Source: Halieaceae bacterium (GTDB lineage Bacteria; Pseudomonadota; Gammaproteobacteria; Pseudomonadales; Halieaceae). Taken from it: 11,123 nt of DNA. The position numbers and the translations under genes were made by a program. Below, piece by piece: positions 1 to 7,200 of this stretch (its first letter is position 1; each line of letters starts with the position of its first letter). The notes beneath the pieces are model-generated. The model was not told where the DNA came from. It saw only the letters and a list, made by a program, of their open reading frames with translations, and ran no database searches. Where the stretch lies: NCBI GenBank assembly GCA_018666295.1, contig JABIZW010000176.1, forward strand, positions 1 through 11,123, read 5' to 3'.

Positions 1-49
1 AGTTGCTGAGGCGCTTGAGAATGCTCGCGCTACGGCGGTGCAACTGTGA
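1..49 (+). CDS. ccmE: C-terminal end of upstream gene, probably CcmE heme chaperone (partial)
   Basis: Only the last 15 codons are present, in the frame starting at base 2, reading VAEALENARATAVQL and ending at the TGA at 47-49. The stop overlaps the GTG start of ccmF (GTGA). The identification rests mainly on position: in system I operons ccmE normally sits immediately before ccmF. The tail also resembles the ends of CcmE proteins, where a short helix of the type 'PPEVAEAL' follows the heme-binding region. CcmE is the periplasmic, membrane-anchored heme chaperone that passes heme to CcmF. The heme-binding histidine region lies outside the window, so nothing here proves function. Confidence 0.65.
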   Translation, partial: VAEALENARATAVQL

Positions 50-2019
50 TACCTGAAGCCGGACAGCTGTCACTGATTATTGCGCTTTGCCTTGCGTCGC
101 TCCTTGCCGTGGTGCCCATGGTTGGCGCGTGGCACGGTCAACGCTGGGCGATGAACATGGCGCCCAGTCTTGCAGCAGGTCTTTTTGTATTTTTGACAAT
201 CGCTTTTCTGTGCCTGGTGGTGGTTTTTTTACAAGATGATTTTTCGGTCAAGGTCGTGGCGAGCAACTCAAACTCCTTACTACCGCAGATCTATAAATTT
301 TCCGCGGTGTGGGGTAACCACGAGGGCTCCCTCTTACTCTGGGTGTGGATATTGGGTGCTTGGGCGTTGGCAGTATCGCTTGCCAGCCGCGGGCTGCCGC
401 TGGTGGTGTTGGCGCGCGTACTCAGCATCCTTGGCGTGATCGGTGTTGGTTTTATCGCGTTTTCGCTCTTTACATCGAATCCTTTTGAGCGATTACTGCC
501 AGGCGTCGCAGCCGAGGGCAATGATCTCAATCCATTGCTACAGGATCCAGGGCTGATTATTCATCCGCCACTGCTCTACATGGGCTACGTGGGTTTGGCG
601 GTTCCGTTTGCGTTCGCAGTGGCGGCACTACTCGGCGGACGTCTGGACGCATCTTGGGCGCGGTGGTCACGTCCATGGACCAATGTCGCTTGGGCGTTTT
701 TGACGCTGGGGATCATGCTTGGTAGTTGGTGGGCGTATTACGAGTTAGGTTGGGGTGGCTGGTGGTTTTGGGATCCGGTTGAAAATGCATCCTTCATGCC
801 GTGGCTAGTGGGGACAGCACTTATCCACAGTTTGGCGGTGACTGAAAAGCGTGGGCTGTTTAGGTCGTGGACCGTTCTTTTGGCGATCTCCGCATTTTCG
901 CTGTCTCTGCTGGGTACGTTTTTGGTGCGTTCAGGCGTGCTTACTTCCGTGCACGCGTTTGCCGCAGATCCCGAACGGGGACTGTTCATCTTGGTGTTTT
1001 TAGTTTTAGTGGTGGGTGGTTCGCTGACGCTCTTTGCATTCAGAGCGCCCTCGGTGGCAAGCCCGATTAGCTATGAGCTTGAGTCCCGCGAGTCCCTACT
1101 GTTAGTTAATAACCTCATTTTTGCGGTCTCGGCGATTGTTGTTTTACTCGGAACGTTGTTCCCGCTGCTAATGGATGCGCTTGGACAAGGCAAGTACTCC
1201 GTTGGTCCCCCGTACTTCAACGCGGTTTTCGTGCCAGCCATGGCCTTAGTTGCGCCCTTTATGGCCGTGGGACCAATATCGCGATGGAAGCGTGACTCAG
1301 CGACGCGTTGGATCAGCGAGCTTGGTTTTCCCGCGTTGGTCTGTGTGATTGTCGCGGTGGTGGTGCCTTACTTGGGTATCGGTCGACTCAACGTTTGGGC
1401 GTGCTTGGCTGTGTTGCTGTCGGGCTGGGTTATATTGGGGCTGATTCGTGATCTGCAACAAAGGACGCGCGGTGTGACGGATGTGCGAACCTTTATGAGG
1501 CGTCTTACACCCTCTTATCTTGGCATGTTTACCGCGCATTTCGGTTTTGCCCTCACCATTACCGGCGCTGTTTTCGTAACGCAGTTCAGTGCCGAACGCG
1601 ACTTGCGAATGGAGGCGGGAGACAGTGTCTCGTTGAATAACTACAGCTTCACGCTTGAAGAAGTAATCGTTGTCGAAGGACCTAATTACAGTGCCGACCG
1701 AGGGGTCTTTTCCGTTACTCTTGATGGAGAAATGTTCACAACAATGATGCCCGAAAAGCGGCGTTATGTAGCCAGCGGTCAAATTATGACCGAGGCGGCC
1801 ATTGATGCGGGCGTGATGCGCGATTTGTACCTCGCGCTGGGTGAGCCTTTGGGGGACGGTGCTTGGTCGGTTCGTGTGCAGCACAAGCCGATGATTCGCT
1901 GGATTTGGTTCGGTGCCTTACTGATTGGGCTGGGAGGTCTGACCACTAGCCTGGACCGTCGTTATCGGCGCGGTCGCACCGCAACGGTGCCGCAGGAGAC
2001 CCTTGGGCTTGCTACTTAA
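46..2019 (+). CDS. ccmF: CcmF, heme lyase subunit of cytochrome c maturation system I
   Basis: This 657-residue polytopic inner-membrane protein takes heme from CcmE and, with CcmH/CcmI, attaches it to the CXXCH cysteines of apocytochromes c in the periplasm. The tryptophan-rich WWD signature lies at residues 236-253 (WGGWWFWDPVENASFMPW). The four histidines known to matter in the family are visible at H173 (IIHPPLLYMGY), H261, H303 (LTSVHAF) and H498 (TAHFGF). The first three have the same numbers as in the E. coli protein. Hydrophobic helices run through most of the chain, and the last is near residues 620-635. A soluble periplasmic domain lies before it (about 515-615). Length matches the family (about 650). 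The GTG start overlaps the upstream TGA and no strong Shine-Dalgarno precedes it, which suggests translational coupling. It is intact and overlaps ccmG by 17 bases. Confidence 0.97.
   Translation: MIPEAGQLSLIIALCLASLLAVVPMVGAWHGQRWAMNMAPSLAAGLFVFLTIAFLCLVVVFLQDDFSVKVVASNSNSLLPQIYKFSAVWGNHEGSLLLWVWILGAWALAVSLASRGLPLVVLARVLSILGVIGVGFIAFSLFTSNPFERLLPGVAAEGNDLNPLLQDPGLIIHPPLLYMGYVGLAVPFAFAVAALLGGRLDASWARWSRPWTNVAWAFLTLGIMLGSWWAYYELGWGGWWFWDPVENASFMPWLVGTALIHSLAVTEKRGLFRSWTVLLAISAFSLSLLGTFLVRSGVLTSVHAFAADPERGLFILVFLVLVVGGSLTLFAFRAPSVASPISYELESRESLLLVNNLIFAVSAIVVLLGTLFPLLMDALGQGKYSVGPPYFNAVFVPAMALVAPFMAVGPISRWKRDSATRWISELGFPALVCVIVAVVVPYLGIGRLNVWACLAVLLSGWVILGLIRDLQQRTRGVTDVRTFMRRLTPSYLGMFTAHFGFALTITGAVFVTQFSAERDLRMEAGDSVSLNNYSFTLEEVIVVEGPNYSADRGVFSVTLDGEMFTTMMPEKRRYVASGQIMTEAAIDAGVMRDLYLALGEPLGDGAWSVRVQHKPMIRWIWFGALLIGLGGLTTSLDRRYRRGRTATVPQETLGLAT
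1994..1998 (+). promoter_or_regulatory. Shine-Dalgarno for ccmG inside the end of ccmF
   Basis: AGGAG lies within the last codons of ccmF. It is 4 bases before the TTG at 2003 and 10 bases before the TTG at 2009. No ATG or GTG start in this frame would keep the membrane anchor of CcmG, so this site supports a TTG start for ccmG. It does not settle which of the two TTG codons is used. Confidence 0.6.
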
Positions 2020-2527
2020 ACGCTTTTTACCGTTAGTTGCCTTCGCAGCCTTGGTGCTCTTGCTGGTGCGCGGCTTGGCCCTCGATCCTACGGCTTTACC
2101 TTCAGCTCGCGTGGGCCAGCCACTCCCCGAGTTTGACCTGCAGGTGTTAGGGGGTGAGTACCGCCGAAGCGCCAGTCAATGGCACGGTAAGCCTGCGCTG
2201 CTTAATGTTTGGGCAACATGGTGTTTCTCTTGCCGCGTAGAGCATCCCTACCTCCTCGATTTAGCGGAGAGTGGGGTGACGATTTACGGCCTAAATTATA
2301 AGGATGATCCGGCGAAAGCTCTCACATGGCTTGAGGAGTTGGGGAATCCCTACGCCGAAACAGTTGTGGATATTGACGGTGATTTTGGTTTTGATTTAGG
2401 CGTGTACGGTGCACCGGAAACCTACGTTATTGACGCTGCGGGAACGGTGCAATATCGGCACGTGGGTGTGGTCGATGAACGGGTTTGGACCGAACAGCTG
2501 GCACCCTTCTTCGGGGGTGGACCATGA
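2003..2527 (+). CDS. ccmG: CcmG/DsbE thioredoxin-like thiol-disulfide oxidoreductase
   Basis: This is a 174-residue membrane-anchored periplasmic thioredoxin that keeps apocytochrome c or CcmH cysteines reduced for heme attachment. An N-terminal hydrophobic anchor spans about residues 8-25, after K6-R7. A thioredoxin fold follows, with the active site WATWCFSC (C74 and C77) and the cis-proline loop GAPETYVID (P138) typical of CcmG. The conserved RVEHP stretch follows the second cysteine. The start is TTG at 2003 or, 2 codons later, TTG at 2009. The shorter form puts the AGGAG at a more usual distance. Length fits the family (about 175-185). The 5' end overlaps ccmF and the 3' end overlaps ccmH by an ATGA. 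The residue after the first active-site cysteine is Phe, where many CcmG proteins have Pro or Val. Confidence 0.95.
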   Translation: MGLLLKRFLPLVAFAALVLLLVRGLALDPTALPSARVGQPLPEFDLQVLGGEYRRSASQWHGKPALLNVWATWCFSCRVEHPYLLDLAESGVTIYGLNYKDDPAKALTWLEELGNPYAETVVDIDGDFGFDLGVYGAPETYVIDAAGTVQYRHVGVVDERVWTEQLAPFFGGGP

Positions 2528-2988
2528 AATTATTCCGCTGGTTATTACTGAGCGTCGTTCTATGCTCAGCGGCAGCATGGGGTGTCATTGAGACGTATGA
2601 GTTCAGTTCGCCTGCGCTTGAGGCGCGTTACAAAGCCTTGAGTCAGGAACTTCGATGCCCTAAGTGTCAAAACCAAAACATTGCCGATTCTAATGCGCCG
2701 ATTTCTCGCGATTTACGGGCGATCGTCCATGAAAAGCTCGAAACCGGGGCTACCGACAGTGAAATTATCGATTTTTTGGTTGATCGCTACGGCGAGTTTG
2801 TTCGATACCGTCCCGGATTAGACCGCAATACCCTGTGGCTCTGGTCGGCCCCACTGATTTTATTGTTAATGGCGATGACGGTTGTGCTGTTACAGATTCG
2901 CAGAGATCGCGCCAGTGCGATGTCGCCTGTTCAGGAGGCGCGTGCCGAGGCACTGCGTCAAAAGTTTCAGGACGAGGGGTCGCAGTGA
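2524..2988 (+). CDS. ccmH: CcmH, cytochrome c maturation thiol reductase subunit
   Basis: This 154-residue protein corresponds to the N-terminal half of E. coli CcmH (CycL/Ccl2 type). It handles apocytochrome c thiols in the CcmF-H-I heme ligation complex on the periplasmic side. A signal or anchor segment occupies residues 1-19. The family motif LRCPKCQNQNIADSNAPISRDLR follows, with the redox pair C45 and C48. The helical bundle is followed by a transmembrane helix around residues 100-121 (WLWSAPLILLLMAMTVVLL) and a short charged cytoplasmic tail. The ATG at 2524 was chosen because it overlaps the ccmG stop (ATGA), follows a G-rich Shine-Dalgarno (GGGGGTGG, 2513-2520) and begins directly at the signal segment. 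A longer in-frame start at 2485 would place polar residues before it. The stop overlaps the ccmI GTG. Confidence 0.96.
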   Translation: MKLFRWLLLSVVLCSAAAWGVIETYEFSSPALEARYKALSQELRCPKCQNQNIADSNAPISRDLRAIVHEKLETGATDSEIIDFLVDRYGEFVRYRPGLDRNTLWLWSAPLILLLMAMTVVLLQIRRDRASAMSPVQEARAEALRQKFQDEGSQ

Positions 2989-4175
2989 GCGATTTAATGC
3001 TGATTACAGCAGGGCTTTGTGGGCTTGCGGCACTGTTCTTGCTGGTTCTTCCTCGGTTTTGGACACGGCGTGTCGAAGGGGATTCAGTGGATGATTGGTT
3101 GTCTGTGCGCCAAGCGGAAACCGATGATGCCTCCCTGTTAAACGACGCACAACTGAGAGCTTGGGACGATAAAGATCAAAAGGGTGACGATCTTGTGATT
3201 CGCGGCGCAAGCCAGCGTTGGGGTTATCAAGTTGTGCTTATGTGCCTGCTTGTCGCCGCTACGGTAGCGCTGTATGGCCGACTGGGTGCTTATGAAGACG
3301 TACAAATTGCACGCGCTATCGCCAGCTTGGAATCCGCCACACCGGACGAGGTGACGACGCTTATTACGCGTATCGAGGCGCGCTCCTCAGAACGCCCGCA
3401 GAATTTGGACTACCACTCGTTACTCGGCGAATACTACATCGCAACCGGAAATGCGGAAGACGCGCTGCAAAACTTTGAGGCTATTTTGGCAGAGGCGCCC
3501 AATGCGCCGGACGTACTTGGACGGGCAGCTCAGGCAGAGTTTGTTGCTAACGGACAAGTCTTGACGCCTAGGGCGCAACAGCGCGCGGAGCAGGCCCTTG
3601 CTTCAGATCCAAGACAAAAATCAGCCTTGGCAACACTGGCTATGGGTTCTTTTGGCGCGGGTCAATACCTTGAGGCCGTGGGATACATGAGGGTGTTGCG
3701 TGATCTCGAAGTTCCGGGGTCAGAGGCGTTTGAGTTAATGCGATCGGCAATTGTCGAAGCCGAACGCCGCTCAGCTGAATCGGTGCAAGCCCGTGGGGCA
3801 GGGCAAGCTGTAGAACCCGCCGCGAGTTCAGTGAAATTGGGTGTCACGGTCGAGTTGGCAGAGGGCCTGGCGCCCGCGGCTTACCGCGGGCTGACACTGT
3901 TCGTGATTGCGCGTCCAGCGGGTAGTCAGGTGCGAATGCCAACGGCGGTGTCCAAGCAAGAGGTGGTGAACTGGCCGGTGTCAGTGAGTCTGTCGGATGC
4001 AAACAGTATGGCAGGACAGGCACTGTCGTCACTGGAGCGTGTGGACCTGGAAGTTCAGCTGTCTAAAACCGGCCAGCCTGGGCTTTCAAATGCCTTGCTC
4101 ACAGGAGCATTAATCGACATTGCTCTGATGGATTCTTCGGACGTTGTCGTGACTTTACGAGATAACGCGCAATAA
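2985..4175 (+). CDS. ccmI: CcmI, TPR-containing apocytochrome c chaperone (CycH type)
   Basis: This 396-residue protein matches the part of the system that binds the C-terminus of apocytochrome c and presents it to CcmF/CcmH. In E. coli the equivalent is fused to the C-terminus of CcmH, whereas here it is separate, as in Pseudomonas. Residues 5-24 form the first transmembrane helix. A charged cytoplasmic loop (about 27-78) follows, then a second helix at 81-98. A periplasmic TPR domain follows, with a clear repeat around 140-175 (NLDYHSLLGEYYIATGNAEDALQNFEAIL) and further helices to about 270. The C-terminal beta-rich domain (about 290-396) carries the LTLFVIARPAG and VSVSLSDANSM segments typical of the family. 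The start is GTG at 2985 within the ccmH TGA, preceded by AGGGG (2975-2979). An in-frame upstream extension to 2835 overlaps ccmH and was discarded. ATG at 2997 is a weaker alternative. Confidence 0.93.
   Translation: MSDLMLITAGLCGLAALFLLVLPRFWTRRVEGDSVDDWLSVRQAETDDASLLNDAQLRAWDDKDQKGDDLVIRGASQRWGYQVVLMCLLVAATVALYGRLGAYEDVQIARAIASLESATPDEVTTLITRIEARSSERPQNLDYHSLLGEYYIATGNAEDALQNFEAILAEAPNAPDVLGRAAQAEFVANGQVLTPRAQQRAEQALASDPRQKSALATLAMGSFGAGQYLEAVGYMRVLRDLEVPGSEAFELMRSAIVEAERRSAESVQARGAGQAVEPAASSVKLGVTVELAEGLAPAAYRGLTLFVIARPAGSQVRMPTAVSKQEVVNWPVSVSLSDANSMAGQALSSLERVDLEVQLSKTGQPGLSNALLTGALIDIALMDSSDVVVTLRDNAQ
3872..3891 (+). repeat. Perfect GC-only hairpin inside ccmI
   Basis: An 8-base inverted repeat, GCCCGCGG at 3872-3879 and CCGCGGGC at 3884-3891, flanks the 4-base loop CTTA. 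All eight pairs are G-C. A second pair of matching arms, GTGTCA (3841-3846) and TGACAC (3892-3897), lies around it, so larger alternative folds are possible. No T-run follows, so it is not an intrinsic terminator. It encodes APAAYRG in the C-terminal domain of CcmI. It may be only a by-product of codon choice. Confidence 0.5.
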
Positions 4176-4179
4176 CCCT

Positions 4180-4218
4180 TATTTGTATATAGTGTTAGCA
4201 GATCTTTCTGGGTACACT
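4180..4218 (+). promoter_or_regulatory. Candidate promoter region for smc (weak)
   Basis: This AT-rich stretch between ccmI and smc contains two possible -10 elements: TATATA at 4186-4191 and TACACT at 4213-4218. TACACT matches TATAAT at 4 of 6 positions and has a TG two bases upstream. No good -35 box lies at 16-18 bases from either; the hexamer 17 bases upstream of TACACT is TAGTGT, a poor match. The call depends mostly on this being the only intergenic region before smc-zipA-ligA. The region overlaps the hairpins described separately. Confidence 0.25.
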
Positions 4219-4219
4219 A
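4190..4219 (+). repeat. Upstream hairpin of a competing pair, ccmI-smc spacer
   Basis: TAGTGT (4190-4195) can pair with ACACTA (4214-4219). Inside it CAGA (4199-4202) pairs with TCTG (4207-4210) around the loop TCTT, with a 3x3 unpaired internal loop between the two stems. The same ACACTA arm is also complementary to TAGTGT at 4224-4229, so this fold and the downstream one exclude each other. Pairing is read directly from the sequence; any regulatory role is inference. Confidence 0.4.
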
Positions 4220-4233
4220 CATCTAGTGTTTTT
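4214..4233 (+). terminator. Weak intrinsic-terminator-like hairpin after ccmI
   Basis: ACACTA (4214-4219) and TAGTGT (4224-4229) form a perfect 6-base stem with loop CATC. Bases 4229-4233 are all T, the first belonging to the stem. The stem has only two G-C pairs, so as an intrinsic terminator it would be leaky. It lies 38 bases after the ccmI stop and 45 bases before the smc start, where a terminator or attenuator would be expected. TAGTGTT also occurs as a direct repeat at 4190-4196 and 4224-4230, so a protein-binding site is an alternative reading. Confidence 0.3.
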
Positions 4234-4277
4234 GATGGGAAGACGGCCGCGATTTCTGCGCCGTAATTTGAGGGCTG

Positions 4278-7200
4278 ATGCGCTTAAAGTCTATTTCGCT
4301 TGCCGGGTTCAAATCGTTTGTAGACCCGACCAAAGTCACACTACCAAGCAATATGTGCGCGGTGGTGGGCCCTAACGGCTGTGGAAAATCTAATATTATC
4401 GACGCCGTCCGCTGGGTCATGGGTGAAAGCTCCGCAAAGACGCTTCGCGGCGAATCCATGTCCGACGTTATCTTTAACGGCACCACACATAGGCAGCCCG
4501 TCGGACAAGCCTCCATTGAACTTCTGTTCGATAATTCGACCGGCAAGGTCGGCGGCGAGTACGCGGCCTATAGCGAAATTTCGGTGCGGCGATTGGTTAC
4601 ACGCGAGGGTACGTCAGACTACTTCTTGAACGGTAACAAGTGCCGCCGACGTGATATTACCGATCTGTTTTTAGGCACAGGCCTCGGGCCTCGCAGTTAT
4701 GCGATTATTGAGCAGGGAATGATTTCTCGTCTCATAGAGTCCCGCCCAGAGGACCTTCGTGTCTATATTGAAGAAGCTGCAGGTATTTCAAAATACAAAG
4801 AGCGTCGGCGCGAAACTGAAAACCGTATGCAGCGGACGCTGGATAATCTTGACCGTCTCACAGACTTACGAGAAGAGCTTGAGCGTAATTTAGGACATTT
4901 GAAGCGTCAGGCGCAGGCGGCCGAGCGTTACGCGCTATATAAAACACAAGAGCGAGAGCTGAAGGCGCAACTGTTGGTGCTACAGCGCCAAGTCCAAGCG
5001 GGTGTTGAGAGCCGTGCGCAGCGTGAGATTGACGAATTTGCGACTGAAAAAGAGCGCTATCAATCCCAGGTGTCGGCGTCGATAGCGGACATTGAGTTAC
5101 TGAGGCAAAGCATCACTGAAGCAAACACCTCAACGGGCGAGCTTCAGGGTAGTTTTTATTCGCTAGGCAGCGAAGTCAGCCAGATAGAGCAGTCGATTAA
5201 CTTTGCTAAGCAGCGTCGCGAGACGCTGGCCAAGGATCTCGAGCAAACCCTGCAAGGGAAACAGCGCGAGCTCGGACTGATGGACTCTGACAGTCAGCGT
5301 CTGAAGGAGCTTTCCGAAGCGCTGACGTCCATTGAGCCCACGCTGGCGCGCGAACGCGAGGAAGTAGGGCGCGTTGACAAATCGCTTCAAGACGCTGAAA
5401 AAATTGCGGCCACCGCGGACGGTGACTGGGACAGTTTCACGCAACGTGCCGCAGTGCCTCGTCAGCAGGTCGAGGTTCAGCAGGGACGCCAGGCGAATGC
5501 GGAACGTAATTTAGTGACGTTAACTGAGCGCTTGTCGCGCATTAAAACAGAGCTTGAACAGCTGGGTCGTGCCGGTGACGACCAAGATGTTGACTCAATG
5601 AGTGACGCGCTGCAGGCAGCACAAGCGGGTGTAACCGGTGTCAAAGAGAATCTAGACGAGTTAAAAAATGCGTTGGGTGAATCCCGAGCCAAGCTCGAGA
5701 CACTGCGTCAGCAGCAAGACGAACTGCGCCGACAAGCACAGACGCTGAGCGGGCAGCGCGCATCGTTAGAGGCTTTACAGTCCGATGCACGCGAAGAGCA
5801 TGCTGGTCAGTCAGCGACTGATTGGCTTCGGATGCAAGGCGTCGAAAAACAGGGCGTTGTGCTGGATGCCATTTCGGTCGATGCCGGCTATGAGGCGGCG
5901 GCTGATCTCGTTCTGGGCGATTGGCTCTCCGCGTTTCGCGCGGAGCTAGCGGCGTTTAATGCACTGGATACTGAGCCGTCCTCTGGCCTGCGATTAGTTG
6001 ATCTTGCAAGTGCGAGTCGCTCAACTGAACCCTCCATGTTGGCGCATTATGTGGACGTTCCAGAGGCGGTCCAACACGTGCTAGCCGAGGTGCACGTTGT
6101 TGATGATTGGCGTACCGCACTCGCTCAGCGCTCGACATTGTCTGATGGCGCATCAATCGTATCAAAGGACGGACTCTGGGTGTCCAAACACTGGATTCGC
6201 ACTCGATCCGAGGCCGATGCAGAGCAGGGTATTATCGCCCGGCAAGCACGCCTAAGTGGTGTTGTTGAGGCGCTTGATCGTGTGACCGCGGAGCTTAGCA
6301 CCACGGATGTGTCTATTTCAGAGCACCAAGCATTGCGCTCCGAAATTGAGCAGTCAATCGATGCCGCACAGGAATCGATGCAAGTAGCTCTGCACGAAGC
6401 GAGCCGTTTAGATGCTCAAAAGCGCGCGCTCTTAGCACAACGGGAACAACGGCAAGCGCGAGAGGCTCAGTTACGCCAAGATCTGGCAGATTTAGAAGTG
6501 CGCGGTGCCGAAGAGCAAGCGGTGATTACACAAGCGGTCCAGATGCTCACGCGTGCAAAAATGCAAGTGGAGTCAGATGAGTCGGTCCGAAGCGACCTGG
6601 AGTCTGCCCGTGAAACTGCGCGTGAGCACGTGCGGCAGAGTCGTCAGGCGAAGCAGCAGGCTGATGTTGCGCTCAATCGTAGCGAGGTAAGAAATCGCGA
6701 GTTACTCACGCAGCAACAGGCTTTGCGTCAGTCAATTGAGCGTGCGAGGCAGCAAGTTTTAAGCTATGAGGAGCGAGAGGCCGTCATTCGTGGTGAGATG
6801 CCCACAGACGAAAACCCTGACCTCGAAGCACAGCAAATACTGAGTCAGCTTCTCGAAAAGCGCTTGGGTGTTGAAGCACAGCTGACTCAGGCTCGGCAGG
6901 GGTTGTCGGAGCTCGAAACGACCTTGCGCAACAAGGAGCAGGCGCGAATGACGGCGGAGCAGTCCGTTGCGGGGGTGCAGACGCGCAGTGAGGGCGCTCG
7001 TCTTAAACTGGCCGAGACAGGTGTCCGTCTTGAGCAGATTGATACGGCACTCGCTGAGCTTGACGCAGATGTGGCCGCTGTTGAAGTAGACTTGCCGGAG
7101 GATGCTGACGAGACAGAGTGGTTGGTCCGCGTCGAACGTATTGGCGCTAAAATCCATCGGCTTGGGCCGATAAACCTGGCAGCTATTGATGAAACAACGC

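Noticed and set aside
1297..1884. Antisense open frame of 195 codons opposite ccmF
   Set aside because: It lies within the conserved ccmF frame. The product is His/Arg/Thr-rich without a domain or plausible ribosome binding site.
2485..2523. N-terminal extension of ccmH
   Set aside because: The 13 extra residues are polar and would mask the signal segment. The ATG at 2524 has the better ribosome binding site and overlaps the ccmG stop.
2835..2984. N-terminal extension of ccmI to an earlier ATG
   Set aside because: It would overlap ccmH by about 150 bases, reads as non-family sequence (Cys/Arg-rich) and precedes the natural membrane helix. The GTG at 2985 has a good Shine-Dalgarno and a stop-start overlap.
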